Shown here: positions 34,430-43,401 of the stretch, in pieces
How the letters are laid out: every line of letters begins with the position of its first letter
Numbering within the stretch: position 1 is the stretch's first letter
DNA from: Planctomycetota bacterium
GTDB lineage: Bacteria > Planctomycetota > Planctomycetia > Planctomycetales > Planctomycetaceae
DNA length: 64,000 bases
Assembly: GCA_016872645.1 (NCBI GenBank)
Contig: VGZH01000006.1
Coordinates: 1-64,000 of the forward strand
Direction of reading: 5' to 3'
Position numbers and translations under genes: made by a program
Notes under the pieces: generated by a model
What the model saw: the letters and a program-made list of their open reading frames with translations, nothing else
The model's database searches: none
What the model was told of the DNA's origin: nothing

Positions 34430-36532
34430 ATGGTGCGAAGTCTTCAACGCCACGGGCGAATGCTGAGTGTGATTGCGTTTTTGGCCGTTGTATTGGTGTC
34501 TCATTCAGGCATTCAGGCTCAGACCAAGGAGCCCTCGAAGTCCACCGAACCCGTGCGTGAGCAGGCGATCCCACTGATGATCCTGTGTGGCAGCGGATTC
34601 GAACGCTGGATGGCGAACATCGACTACCTCTTTGGGACGATCGAGCGCGAAGAGTTGTCGGACTTCGTCAGCGGGAAGCTGGCAAGCGTCAACGACTTCA
34701 AAGGCTTCGACAAAGACAAACCACTTGGGATGTTGATCTTTCTGCGGCCGGGTTTGATCCCGCAGCCGTACCCGGTGACGTTCGTGCCGGTGAAGAATCT
34801 GGCGGACGCGATCGGGACGGTGAGCAGCGGGTCGTTCAATGTGAAGAAGGTCGACGACACGCACTACGACTTGATCGCCGGCAATCAAACGTTTTACGCG
34901 AAGCTCGTCGGCGATTACGCCTGGATTGCCACACAGTCCGATCAACTCGATTACGAATTCCCGGACCCGCTGGCCGTGACGAAACGGATTACCCAACGAT
35001 ACGACATCGCCCTTGAGTTCAATCTGACGCAAGTTCCGGAAGGGATGAAAAACATCTTTCTCGACTTTCTGCGAGCCAGTACCGAGACCTCGATCCAGCA
35101 GCGCGACGGCGAGCCGAACACGGCGTATCAGATGCGGAGGCTCAATGCGCTCGACACGCTCGACTGGCTGGATCAACTGCTACTGCAAGGGGAGCGACTG
35201 ACAATCGGTGCGAAGGTCGATCCCAAAAGCAGACATGCAACCATCGAGTTGGACATCATGGCAAAGCAGGACAGTGCTTTCGCCAAGGCCTTGCAAGACA
35301 CCGCCGCTCGCCCCAGCTTCTTCGCGAACGTTGTCGAAGACGACGTGCCACTGACTTTTTCGATGTCGGTGATGATGACGCCGCAAAATCAAAAACGCTT
35401 CGCGGAATTCTTCGAGCACGCCGAACAGGACGCCGCTGAACTGATGGCCAACTTGCTGGAAGAGAAGAAGCCGAGCGAAGCCAAGAAGCCCGCCAACGCC
35501 GCGGCTCCGCCGGCCGACGCGCCGAAATCGACCGGCTTGCCGAAATCGAAACGGGGAGCCACCGGGAACAAAGCCTTGAAAGCGAAGATTCCGGTCCCTC
35601 CCGCTTTGCACGATGTGTTCGAATCGCTGCGAGAAACGGCCAAGACCGGGCATGTCGATTTCTTCATGCAGTTCATTGCGGACACGAAGTCTGAAGGGAC
35701 ACCGCAGTTCACATTGATCGGCGGAGCAAAAATCGCGGACGGCACCAGGTTTGCCGGTGGAATCACCGAAATCTTGAATCAACTCAAAGACCGGCCGGGC
35801 ATGGCTCGGATGGACCTCAGTGTCGACACGCACGCCGGGATTACGTTCCATCGCCTGGCGGGAGGCGGATTGGAGACGGACGAAGGGACGCAGGAAACGT
35901 TTGGTTCGAAACCGGCGGTCTATTTGGGTGTCGGTTCGCAAGCGGTGTGGTTCGCGCTGGGACAGCCCGATTCGTTGCCGCAGCTTAAGCTCGTCATTGA
36001 CCGAGCCAATACCGAGCCGGTCGCTCGCCCCGACCGACGCGACTTCATCCCGTTCCAATTCCACATGCACATGAAAAAGTGGGTCGCACTCGGCGAGGCC
36101 AACAGCGAAAAACGGCTGGAGCGAATTGAGGTGGCAGTCGCCAAGCGAGAAGCCGCCGCCAAAGCTGCCCCTGACAAGACCGGTGGCAAGCCGAATGAAT
36201 CGGGGAACGCTCCGAGTGGTCGCGAGGCCAATCGTCCGGATCGCAATCCGGGGGACCGAGCCGCCATTGATAACTACAATAAAGGCCTCGAGCAACGTCG
36301 ATCGTTTATGACCACTTGGAACTCGATGCAGAAGAAAGCTTTCAGCGGTGACGACGACAAAATACGGGTCGACTTCAAGCCGACCGACCAAGGTGCTCGC
36401 ATCCGCCTGCAATTCGACGAATCTTTTTTGCGGTTGATGGGCCTGGGCATTTCGCGCGGGATTGACTCGAGCATCGAGAACGAACGCAAGGCGGCCGAGA
36501 AACAGCAGCAAAAAGGTCAGCCGAAGAAGTAA
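34430..36532 (+). CDS. Large exported protein of unknown family
   Basis: The protein has 700 residues from the ATG at 34430, chosen because GAGGAGA precedes it and a signal peptide (MLSVIAFLAVVLVSHSGIQAQ) then lies close to the N-terminus; an ATG at 34379 is also in frame. The mature part is mixed alpha/beta with alternating strand patterns, a Pro/Ala/Lys-rich linker near residues 345-385, and a Lys/Gln-rich end. No catalytic motif was recognised. It looks like the long conserved exported proteins common in planctomycetes. The coaC-type gene starts 5 bases after its stop, so the two are probably cotranscribed. Confidence 0.7.
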   Translation: MVRSLQRHGRMLSVIAFLAVVLVSHSGIQAQTKEPSKSTEPVREQAIPLMILCGSGFERWMANIDYLFGTIEREELSDFVSGKLASVNDFKGFDKDKPLGMLIFLRPGLIPQPYPVTFVPVKNLADAIGTVSSGSFNVKKVDDTHYDLIAGNQTFYAKLVGDYAWIATQSDQLDYEFPDPLAVTKRITQRYDIALEFNLTQVPEGMKNIFLDFLRASTETSIQQRDGEPNTAYQMRRLNALDTLDWLDQLLLQGERLTIGAKVDPKSRHATIELDIMAKQDSAFAKALQDTAARPSFFANVVEDDVPLTFSMSVMMTPQNQKRFAEFFEHAEQDAAELMANLLEEKKPSEAKKPANAAAPPADAPKSTGLPKSKRGATGNKALKAKIPVPPALHDVFESLRETAKTGHVDFFMQFIADTKSEGTPQFTLIGGAKIADGTRFAGGITEILNQLKDRPGMARMDLSVDTHAGITFHRLAGGGLETDEGTQETFGSKPAVYLGVGSQAVWFALGQPDSLPQLKLVIDRANTEPVARPDRRDFIPFQFHMHMKKWVALGEANSEKRLERIEVAVAKREAAAKAAPDKTGGKPNESGNAPSGREANRPDRNPGDRAAIDNYNKGLEQRRSFMTTWNSMQKKAFSGDDDKIRVDFKPTDQGARIRLQFDESFLRLMGLGISRGIDSSIENERKAAEKQQQKGQPKK

Positions 36533-36536
36533 TCGA

Positions 36537-37094
36537 ATGTCTCAGCATCGCGAGATCGTGCTCGGAGTGACTGGCGGAATTGCTGCGTACAAGTCGGCAG
36601 ACTTGTGCAGCAAGTTGGTGCAAGCCGGACATGCCGTTACTGCCGTCATGACCGAGGCCGCTGAACGATTCATCGGAGCAACGACTTTTGAGGCTCTCAC
36701 CGGCCGGCCTGTGCATCGCGCCATGTTTTCACCGCAGGAAGGCTTTTACCAGGGTGAGCACATCGGTCTGGCGCGGCGCGCCGAGTTGGTGGTGATTGCC
36801 CCCGCGTCGGCGGATTTTCTGGCAAAACTCGCGCAGGGTTTCGCGGATGATCTGCTCTCGACGCTTGTGTTGGCCACGACCGCTCCAATCCTCGTGGCTC
36901 CGGCAATGAATTGCGAGATGTGGGCCAAGCCATCCGTGCAACGCAACGTCACGCAGTTGCGAGCCGATGGCGTTCACCTCGTCGAGCCTGGCAATGGTTG
37001 GCTGAGCTGCGGCCAGGTTGGCCAGGGCCGCATGGCGGAACCAGCCGAGATTCAAGCGGTCATCGAACGGTTGCTGGATATCAACCAGACGTGA
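36537..37094 (+). CDS. coaC: Stand-alone phosphopantothenoylcysteine decarboxylase-type flavoprotein
   Basis: The protein has 185 residues of the HFCD flavoprotein family. It binds FMN and decarboxylates phosphopantothenoylcysteine in coenzyme A synthesis. Visible motifs are VTGGIAAYKSADL at the start, GEHIGLARRAELVVIAPASADFLAK (with the family His), and APAMNCEMW, the PxMNxxMW substrate clamp. In most bacteria this domain is fused to the CoaB synthetase. Here it ends after the decarboxylase part and no coaB follows. The 3' end overlaps the convergent HEAT-repeat gene by 14 bases. A related flavoprotein decarboxylase function cannot be excluded. Confidence 0.85.
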   Translation: MSQHREIVLGVTGGIAAYKSADLCSKLVQAGHAVTAVMTEAAERFIGATTFEALTGRPVHRAMFSPQEGFYQGEHIGLARRAELVVIAPASADFLAKLAQGFADDLLSTLVLATTAPILVAPAMNCEMWAKPSVQRNVTQLRADGVHLVEPGNGWLSCGQVGQGRMAEPAEIQAVIERLLDINQT

Positions 37095-38157
37095 TCGTTT
37101 CGATCGCCATCGTGGCGGCTTCGCGAACTTTGGCGTACTTGTCTTCTTCTGCGAGAGCCTTGATCGCGGCGACTGCCTCATTCGCGCCAGGTCCGATGGC
37201 ACCGAGCGCTTCAATTGCGGCAAGTCGCACGCTGCCTCGGTCGTCTTGCAGCAGCTTCATCAAACCGCGCACAGCGGGCGCGCTGCCGGGGCCGATTCCG
37301 GCAAGTGCTTTAGCGACATGCTCACGCACGCCGTAATCCTTGTCGTTGAACAATTCGATCAGTTGTGGGACAGCCGCCGCAGCGTTCGGCCCGATTTGAC
37401 CAATCGCTTTCACACAGGCCGTTCGCACGGCGCGGTCGATATCGCTGAGTTGCGGAATGAGCGCGGGGACTGCGGCTTTCGCATCGGGGCCGATGCCTCC
37501 GAGCGCTCGCGCAATCGTTTCACGCACATCGGAATCGACGTGATTGAGCTGCGACGCCAGTTTCGGCACGAAGATGCGCGACAGCGAACCGATCTTGCCG
37601 ATCGCCTCGGCGACCGCTTCGCGTGCCGCTTCGTCACGATGCACCACCTGTTCGACTAGCGCTGGCAACGCATCCTTTGCAAGCGGGCCAATACCGCCGA
37701 GCGCTCGCGCGGCGACTTCCACCAGACGCGGTTCGCGGTCGGCTAACCAATTCATGAATTCCGGCACCGCTTCGACGGCCGCCGGGCCGATGCGACCGAG
37801 CGCTTCCACCGCACGAATTCGGACCAACGTCTGCGGATCACCCAACCGAGTTCTCAACGCCGCGACCGCAGGCTTTGCATCCTTGCCCAACCAACCAAGA
37901 GCTTCGGCCGCATTCGCCCGCTCATTGGGGTCGGTGTGAGACAGTCGTTTGAGCAACTGCGCGACTGCCGCCGAGCCGATTTGTCGAATTGCCGCGACGG
38001 CGGCCTTGGCGATGGTGGAGTTCTTGTCGTGACAAGCACGCATCAGCGCTGGCACGGCATTGGGGTTCTTGGCGTCCCCCAACTTCGCCGCAGCCTTCGC
38101 ACGTATTTCGGCCGGCAGGGCATTGAAAGTCAGAATCAATCGCCAAAAGCAAACCAT
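37081..38157 (-). CDS. HEAT-repeat protein
   Basis: The protein has 358 residues made almost entirely of about nine HEAT units of some 35-37 residues. Their signature recurs as VRxxAxxALGxIGPxAxxAVPxL (for example RAVEALGRIGPAAVEAVPEF and ARALGGIGPDAKAAVPAL). Such solenoids mediate protein binding, and some are lyase-like phycobilin relatives, but no partner can be named. The N-terminus has a short hydrophobic stretch (MVCFWRLILTFNALPAEI), which could be an uncleaved anchor or simply the first helix. Its 3' end overlaps the end of coaC on the opposite strand. It is divergent from the zinc-ribbon membrane protein. Confidence 0.88.
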   Translation of the reverse strand: MVCFWRLILTFNALPAEIRAKAAAKLGDAKNPNAVPALMRACHDKNSTIAKAAVAAIRQIGSAAVAQLLKRLSHTDPNERANAAEALGWLGKDAKPAVAALRTRLGDPQTLVRIRAVEALGRIGPAAVEAVPEFMNWLADREPRLVEVAARALGGIGPLAKDALPALVEQVVHRDEAAREAVAEAIGKIGSLSRIFVPKLASQLNHVDSDVRETIARALGGIGPDAKAAVPALIPQLSDIDRAVRTACVKAIGQIGPNAAAAVPQLIELFNDKDYGVREHVAKALAGIGPGSAPAVRGLMKLLQDDRGSVRLAAIEALGAIGPGANEAVAAIKALAEEDKYAKVREAATMAIETITSG

Positions 38158-38336
38158 AGGCCAAGAATGCTCCTGAAATCGAAAGGTGCCTCACAATGGC
38201 CGCTCTGCGGAGGTTCGTCAACCAAGATCGATTTGCCTTTGGCTTCTGGCTGGCCGTGAATTCGCCGGGAATCGCCGTTAGATTGTGATACTTGTTAAAC
38301 CGATTTCGATTCGCTCGTGCGAACGGAGAAATTGCA

Positions 38337-39950
38337 ATGCCGGTGAAGGTGCGTTGTCAAAGTTGTGAAAAAGTATTCGCAGTCCCCGATGCGGCACGAG
38401 GCAAAACCGTGAAGTGCCCTAGTTGCGAGGGCAAAGTCAAAGTCCCGGCGGGAGATGAAGCCAAATCGGCTACGGAGGCAAAAGCTTCAGCGAAGAAGCC
38501 CGCCAAAAAGGACGATCACGACGATCACGAGTACGCACTGAAAAACCTTGATCTTGGCAAACTCGAAGATGAAAACACTCGCGTCTGCCCCAAATGCGGA
38601 CAAGAAATCTACGAAGAGGACACTATTGAGTGCCCCGCCTGCGGCCTGAATTTTGGCACCGGCCTGACCAAGGCGAAGCAAAAGGGAATTGACCCCAAAG
38701 GTTTCTACCGAGTCGTCTTGAAAGACTCCAAGCAGTTCTTGTTGGATAACAAGTCGCTCGCAATTCGGACGGGTATCTACACGCTCGTTTACACGCTGCT
38801 GACCTTCGTGTTCATGTACCTGGTGACGTGGTGCGTGAGTCCGCCACCTCGCATGTTTTGGATGGGGCTGGTGGTCATCACCTTCATGGTTCCCCTCGGC
38901 TGGACATGGTTTCTGAATAGCGAAGTCATCAAGGCCACAATGGACAAACGCGAAACCATGCCGCGCATCAATTTCGACATGTTCACCTGCGTGGCGCTGG
39001 GGATTAAATGTTTCGTTTGGCAGGCTCTCATGGGGGCTCAGCTTGTGCTTCCCGTGGTCGCGGTTTTTCTGTTTCGCCAGGGGTTGGTCATCCCCGGAAT
39101 CGCTTTGATTGCCGTGACTGAAGTGATTTTGTTTCTGATGATCCCGCAGGTGATGATCCACATGGTGATGCCCGTCACTACGCGCGGCTGGCTGATGCAC
39201 ATTCAATTCAAGGCGTGGTTCAAATCATTCGGGGTCTGTCTGTATTGGTGCGGCCTCACGACAGTCGTAGTGTTGCCGACACTCGTACCGCTGGGTCTGG
39301 CTGGCGCGATCAGCTATCGGGGATTCAAACAATTCACCGCAGACATGACCCACAACTTCAAAGCGAATGCTGCCCTGGGTAAGGATTGGGAAATCTTCCA
39401 TGCTGCCAAAAACAACCCCAAAAAGAATGAGGCAGCACCGGTCGAGCCCAATTCGGACGATCCGAAATACAAAAACAACCCAATTTCTTGGAAGGGAGTT
39501 ATCGCTCCAATCATCGGGCTAATTTTTTCGGAGATGATGTTTGGTTTTAGTGCGGTCCTGGCGATGCGAGCCAATGGCCTCTTGGGGCTGTATTTCAAGA
39601 AACATCTCAAACTGGAGACGATGGCCAAAGAGGTCAAATGGGTTGCAAAGGGGGCGATCGACGATGATCCGGCCGTCGCTAAAGCGAAGAAAAAGCAGGA
39701 ACTCATAAAGAATATTACCGCGACGATCGCATTCCTGGTGGTGTTGGGCGGCGGCGTTTGGTGGTACGTCCGGAAGTCGGCCCACCAGGCACCCGCTGCC
39801 GCGCCCCCGGCCGCTCAGCCGGAAGGCCAAGGAGCCCCCGCTGGCGGAATGGCACCGGGCGGCGGAATGGCGCCGGGCGGCGGAATGGCACCGGGTGGCG
39901 CGCCCCCAGCAAATCCGGCGGGAGCGGCAGCGTTGGCTCCGCCGATGTAG
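38337..39950 (+). CDS. Zinc-ribbon multi-pass membrane protein
   Basis: The protein has 537 residues. The N-terminal ribbon CQSC...CPSC (residues 7-31, MJ0042-like) is followed by a Lys/Ala/Asp-rich linker with DDHDDHE. A second ribbon, CPKCGQ...CPAC, lies near residues 86-105. About seven or eight hydrophobic helices span roughly 145-420, with a last one at 460-480. The C-terminus is Pro/Gly/Ala-rich with three GGMAPG repeats. Such zinc-ribbon plus membrane proteins are frequent in planctomycetes and unassigned. The topology suggests cytoplasmic ribbons. ATG at 38337 places the first ribbon at the N-terminus. Confidence 0.82.
   Translation: MPVKVRCQSCEKVFAVPDAARGKTVKCPSCEGKVKVPAGDEAKSATEAKASAKKPAKKDDHDDHEYALKNLDLGKLEDENTRVCPKCGQEIYEEDTIECPACGLNFGTGLTKAKQKGIDPKGFYRVVLKDSKQFLLDNKSLAIRTGIYTLVYTLLTFVFMYLVTWCVSPPPRMFWMGLVVITFMVPLGWTWFLNSEVIKATMDKRETMPRINFDMFTCVALGIKCFVWQALMGAQLVLPVVAVFLFRQGLVIPGIALIAVTEVILFLMIPQVMIHMVMPVTTRGWLMHIQFKAWFKSFGVCLYWCGLTTVVVLPTLVPLGLAGAISYRGFKQFTADMTHNFKANAALGKDWEIFHAAKNNPKKNEAAPVEPNSDDPKYKNNPISWKGVIAPIIGLIFSEMMFGFSAVLAMRANGLLGLYFKKHLKLETMAKEVKWVAKGAIDDDPAVAKAKKKQELIKNITATIAFLVVLGGGVWWYVRKSAHQAPAAAPPAAQPEGQGAPAGGMAPGGGMAPGGGMAPGGAPPANPAGAAALAPPM
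39843..39896 (+). repeat. Three 18-base tandem repeats encoding GGMAPG
   Basis: The units GGCGGAATGGCACCGGGC/T are repeated three times with one or two base changes, in frame, at the C-terminus of the zinc-ribbon membrane protein. Copy number is likely to vary between strains. Confidence 0.9.
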
Positions 39951-40290
39951 CGTTTGCGTGTCGCTTGCAGGTCGATGTTTTTGCGATCCGTTGTTTCCAT
40001 CTATCCGAATATCGGATTAGAATCCGCAGCCGTCGGCCGCTCCCAGTTCCTGCTCGCGACAGCGGGGGAAGCGAGTGGACCCTCCGATGTCATCCGGCTG
40101 AGCGTTCCCGCAGGGAATCTGGCTCGGCCTTGCGGTTCATCGGGTCACACCGCGAGCTGGCAAGTAGAGCGACGATTCGCCAAGCGGCTGGGCCGATTCG
40201 CGAACGAATCCCTCAAGGCATCGGTTCCGCCGTTGTCTGCCGGCTCGCGCCACAACCCGTGATTTCTGGGTCTCGCGCGGGGAGTCTGCC
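39951..40290 (+). other. Intergenic region upstream of tatC, no gene seen
   Basis: These 340 bases between the zinc-ribbon gene and tatC contain no supported reading frame. Composition is similar to the neighbouring coding DNA. A tatC promoter is expected here but could not be pinpointed. No terminator-like stem with a T-tract was identified after the zinc-ribbon gene. Confidence 0.45.
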
Positions 40291-41415
40291 ATGTCACGAA
40301 AACATTCGAAAGATTTGTTCGACGACACCACGATGACCTTTGGGGAACACCTCGAAGAGTTGCGAATTCGTCTGTGGCGAGCGATCGTCGGGCTGGTGCT
40401 CGTCACCGGCGTGACGATGTACTTCGGCGATCAGGTGATGGCGATCGTTCGCAAGCCAATTGAAGATGCTCTCCGGTCGAGGCAAGTCCTGGCAAGCGAA
40501 GATGCGAAGCCCTTCGATGCCAGCAAGACCTGGAACGAATTCTGGGACTGGGTACGCAGAAAATCCAAGCCCACTCCGGAAATGCCGCTGCCAGCGAATA
40601 CCGACCTGAAGACGGTAACCGTGCAAATCAAGTCGTTCGACTTGCTGACCGCATTGCACGAAGCAGCTCCGGAACGTTTTCCGGCTCCCGCCGAACCAAA
40701 GCCCGCGCCGTTGATTGAAGAGGTCCCCACCGAGGCGAACGAGAAGTCCGTCACGCTCAAGTTGAAGGCTCCAGAGATCGCGGAATGGCGGCGTGCCGCC
40801 GAGCAAGATTTACGTCCTGTCGTGCTCACGGTGCAAGAAGGCTTCATGACCTGGCTGAAGGTCTCGTTCGTCGCGGGTTTGGTGCTCTCCAGTCCGTGGG
40901 TCTTCTACCAAATCTGGCTGTTCGTCGCGGCCGGGCTGTATCCGCACGAGCGGAAATATATCCACATCTATCTGCCAATGAGTTCCGGACTGTTCCTCGG
41001 CGGAGCGACATTCTGTTTCTACGGCGTGTTTCCGTTCGTGCTGGGCTTCTTGCTGCAATTCGCGGACGACTTGGGATTTCAAACGCAAATTCGTATCGCG
41101 GATTGGATCGACTTCGCGATCATGCTGCCGGTGATGTTCGGCATCAGTTTCCAGTTGCCGCTGGTGATGCTGTTCCTCGAACGCTTGTCGATCTTCGAGA
41201 TCAAGGACTACCAGGAGAAACGCCGCATCGCGATCTTCGTCATCACCGTGATCTCGATGATCCTGACTCCGGCTGAACCCTACAGCATGTTGATGATGAT
41301 GATCCCGATGATCCTGCTGTACGAGGTCGGCATCGTGATCTGCCGCTGGTTCCCCAAGCCAAGGCCGTTCGACGACGAAGACGACGAAAAAAAATCGGCG
41401 GTCGCAACGACGTGA
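40291..41415 (+). CDS. tatC: Sec-independent (Tat) translocase subunit TatC with enlarged first periplasmic loop
   Basis: The protein has 374 residues, against about 250-260 in well-studied TatC proteins. The N-terminal MTFGEHLEELRIRLWRAI is the twin-arginine-signal recognition region, with the conserved Glu residues. Helix 1 follows, and then a first periplasmic loop of about 140 residues rich in Pro, Lys and Glu. It rejoins the family at EGFMTWLKVSFVAGLVLSSPWVFYQIW. The remaining five helices and the LTPAEPYSM segment are standard. It recognises Tat substrates with TatB/TatA, which are not in this window. The extra segment of about 95 residues replaces nothing conserved and appears to be an insertion. 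Confidence 0.95.
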   Translation: MSRKHSKDLFDDTTMTFGEHLEELRIRLWRAIVGLVLVTGVTMYFGDQVMAIVRKPIEDALRSRQVLASEDAKPFDASKTWNEFWDWVRRKSKPTPEMPLPANTDLKTVTVQIKSFDLLTALHEAAPERFPAPAEPKPAPLIEEVPTEANEKSVTLKLKAPEIAEWRRAAEQDLRPVVLTVQEGFMTWLKVSFVAGLVLSSPWVFYQIWLFVAAGLYPHERKYIHIYLPMSSGLFLGGATFCFYGVFPFVLGFLLQFADDLGFQTQIRIADWIDFAIMLPVMFGISFQLPLVMLFLERLSIFEIKDYQEKRRIAIFVITVISMILTPAEPYSMLMMMIPMILLYEVGIVICRWFPKPRPFDDEDDEKKSAVATT

Positions 41416-41470
41416 GTCCGGTTGTTGCCAAGCCTGTCGAAATGCCGTCAGGCATGGCGAAGGGAATTCG

Positions 41471-42577
41471 ATGCACGCAGATTGGGACAGCACCGCGTGT
41501 CGGAACGAAGCGGCTGAGCGTGTGAGCGCTCCGGTCATCGAATGGGTCGGCGAGCTGGACGGTTCGCTGCGCCTGCTAGACCAGACATTGTTGCCCTGTG
41601 AAACAAAGTCGATTGAATGTCGTACGGTGGAGCAAGTCGTCGAAGCGATTCGCTCGTTGCGTGTCCGCGGCGCACCGGCGATCGGGGTGGCGGCCGCCTA
41701 TGGCGTCGTTGTCGGCCTGCGCGAGTTCATGATGGCGGATCGCTCGCAGTTAAACGAACGATTGAATGAGGTCCTCCAGCTGCTTGCTGAAAGCCGACCA
41801 ACCGCGGTGAATCTGTTCTGGGCGTTGGATCGCCAACGAAGGATCGCCGAGCGATCGACAAGCGCGGCGTCAGTTGACGTTGTGAAAGCATTATTGGCTG
41901 AAGCTCGCGCGATCGAGCGTGATGATCGAGCGATGTGTATGGCGATTGGCCGGCACGGCGCAGAGCTACTCAACGATGGCGACACAATTCTGACGCACTG
42001 CAATGCCGGTGGCCTGGCGACGGCCGGAGACGGGACGGCGCTCGCCGTAATTTACGCGGCGATTGCCGCAGGCAAGACGATTCGAGTGTTCGCTGACGAG
42101 ACGCGGCCACTGCTGCAAGGGTCGCGACTTACGGCATGGGAACTCTCGCAACGCGGAGTGCCGGTCACAGTAATTTGCGATTCGATGGCTGCGACCGTGA
42201 TGCGGCAACGAAGAGTTCAAGCCGTCATTGTCGGAGCGGATCGGATCGCGGCAAACGGCGACACGGCCAACAAGATTGGCACTTACTCGGTCGCTTGTCT
42301 GGCAAGAACGCACGGATTGCCGTTCTACGTCGCCGCACCGAGCAGCACGTTCGATTTGTCGCTGGCAAGCGGAGAGCAGATTCCGATTGAGGAGCGATCT
42401 CCCTCCGAGATCACGCATGGATTCGGACGTCAGACCGCTCCCGATGGCGTTGCCGCCTATAACCCGGCGTTCGATGTGACTCCGGCCGAACTCATCTCTG
42501 CGATCATCACCGAACGTGGAGTCATCAAGCCGGTGACTGTGGCAGCCATTCAGGCGATGTTGGCCAGCCATCCTTAG
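41471..42577 (+). CDS. mtnA: S-methyl-5-thioribose-1-phosphate isomerase
   Basis: The protein has 368 residues. It converts methylthioribose-1-phosphate to methylthioribulose-1-phosphate in methionine salvage. Signature motifs are VRGAPAIGVAAAYG, LTHCNAGGLATAG with the catalytic Cys, and VGADRIAANGDTANKIGTY with the catalytic Asp. The VAAPSSTFD and PIEERSP tail segments are also present. Other eIF2B-like sugar isomerases share the fold, but these motifs fit MtnA. The ATG at 41471 begins about 35 residues before the conserved part. Its TAG stop lies in the palindrome shared with tsaE. Confidence 0.95.
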   Translation: MHADWDSTACRNEAAERVSAPVIEWVGELDGSLRLLDQTLLPCETKSIECRTVEQVVEAIRSLRVRGAPAIGVAAAYGVVVGLREFMMADRSQLNERLNEVLQLLAESRPTAVNLFWALDRQRRIAERSTSAASVDVVKALLAEARAIERDDRAMCMAIGRHGAELLNDGDTILTHCNAGGLATAGDGTALAVIYAAIAAGKTIRVFADETRPLLQGSRLTAWELSQRGVPVTVICDSMAATVMRQRRVQAVIVGADRIAANGDTANKIGTYSVACLARTHGLPFYVAAPSSTFDLSLASGEQIPIEERSPSEITHGFGRQTAPDGVAAYNPAFDVTPAELISAIITERGVIKPVTVAAIQAMLASHP

Positions 42578-42599
42578 GTTGGGCACGAGTGCCCTCCTA
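42575..42599. repeat. REP-like palindrome (copy d) carrying both stop codons of mtnA and tsaE
   Basis: TAGGTTGGGCACGAGTGCC followed by CTCCTA is a near-perfect 25-base palindrome with a GGGCAC/GTGCCC core. Its left TAG is the mtnA stop codon. Its right-hand CTA is the TAG stop of the convergent tsaE gene. It is the whole intergenic region. Confidence 0.75.
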
Positions 42600-43082
42600 C
42601 TTCATTCGCGAAAGTACTCGCTGCGAGACGGGACCGCTGGCGGTAAACCGAAATCGTCGAGCGGTCGGCGCGACAGCAGTGACTTCGATCTTCAGGAGGT
42701 CGAGAGGCAACTCCGATGCAACTCGATCAGCCCATTCCACGAAGCAAATCCCGTCGCCGCCGAAATACTCCTCGGCACCGAGATCAGCGAAAGCTTGCAC
42801 GTCGCGCAGGCGATAGGTGTCGAAGTGATAGACCGGGATATGCCCGAAGTACTCTTGAATCAGCACAAACGTCGGGCTGTTGACGCAGCTCGGATCGGCA
42901 CCGAGCGCTGTCGCGGTCGCGCGAACCAATCGGGTCTTGCCGGCTCCGAGCGAACCGATCAGGCCGACGACGAGTCCTGGCTCCGCCGCGCCAGCCAGCT
43001 TCGCGCCCAATGCGTCGGTCTCCATTTCGCTCTGAGCCTCGCAATCAAACGGCTCATCAGCGTTGGTCGCGTTCAATGTCAT
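42597..43082 (-). CDS. tsaE: tRNA threonylcarbamoyladenosine biosynthesis ATPase TsaE
   Basis: The protein has 161 residues. It is the P-loop ATPase of the TsaBDE complex that makes t6A37 on ANN-decoding tRNAs. Walker A is IGSLGAGKTRLVRA (about residues 42-55). The family motifs SPTFVLIQEYFG and VYHFDTYRL follow, and then FVEWADRV. Length is normal. Its ATG overlaps the TGA stop of the upstream DUF167 gene (ATGA), indicating translational coupling. tsaB and tsaD are not in the window. Confidence 0.95.
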   Translation of the reverse strand: MTLNATNADEPFDCEAQSEMETDALGAKLAGAAEPGLVVGLIGSLGAGKTRLVRATATALGADPSCVNSPTFVLIQEYFGHIPVYHFDTYRLRDVQAFADLGAEEYFGGDGICFVEWADRVASELPLDLLKIEVTAVAPTARRFRFTASGPVSQRVLSRMK

Positions 43083-43390
43083 GCGGTCTCCAATTTCAGT
43101 CGCAAGCGAGTCGAGACATCAGCAAGCGACAGGTCGGTCACCAAGAATCGCTTCTGCCGTGAACTGGCACCCGACAACAGCTTCACTTGCGGACGTTTCA
43201 CGTTCAGAACTTCAGCCAGAAGTTTCAGTACCGCGTCGGTCGCCTTGCCGTCTTCTGAAGCTTGCGCGACTTGCACTTTTAACACTCCGGCAAGTTGGCC
43301 CGCCAATCCGATGCGGCGTGCTCTAGGCTGAGCTTTCACCGGCACGATGACTCCTTGCGGATGTTCTTCCAATGCGATCACTCGTGACAT
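43079..43390 (-). CDS. DUF167 (YggU) family protein
   Basis: The protein has 103 residues. The pattern IVPVKAQPRARRIGLAG, LKVQVAQASEDGKATDAVLKLLAEVL, VKLLSGASSRQKRFLV is that of the DUF167/YggU family, small cytoplasmic alpha/beta proteins of unknown function. The ATG at 43390 lies 11 bases after the stop of the nucleoside transporter, and its own stop overlaps the tsaE start. The three genes therefore form one operon. A longer frame in the same register runs back into the transporter gene and is not used. Confidence 0.92.
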   Translation of the reverse strand: MSRVIALEEHPQGVIVPVKAQPRARRIGLAGQLAGVLKVQVAQASEDGKATDAVLKLLAEVLNVKRPQVKLLSGASSRQKRFLVTDLSLADVSTRLRLKLETA

Positions 43391-43401
43391 CCCCTCGCCA
43401 C

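Noticed and set aside
35180-36511. A 443-codon antisense frame within the 700-residue exported protein gene
   Set aside because: The sense frame has a signal peptide, a ribosome binding site and operon spacing; the antisense product lacks recognisable features.
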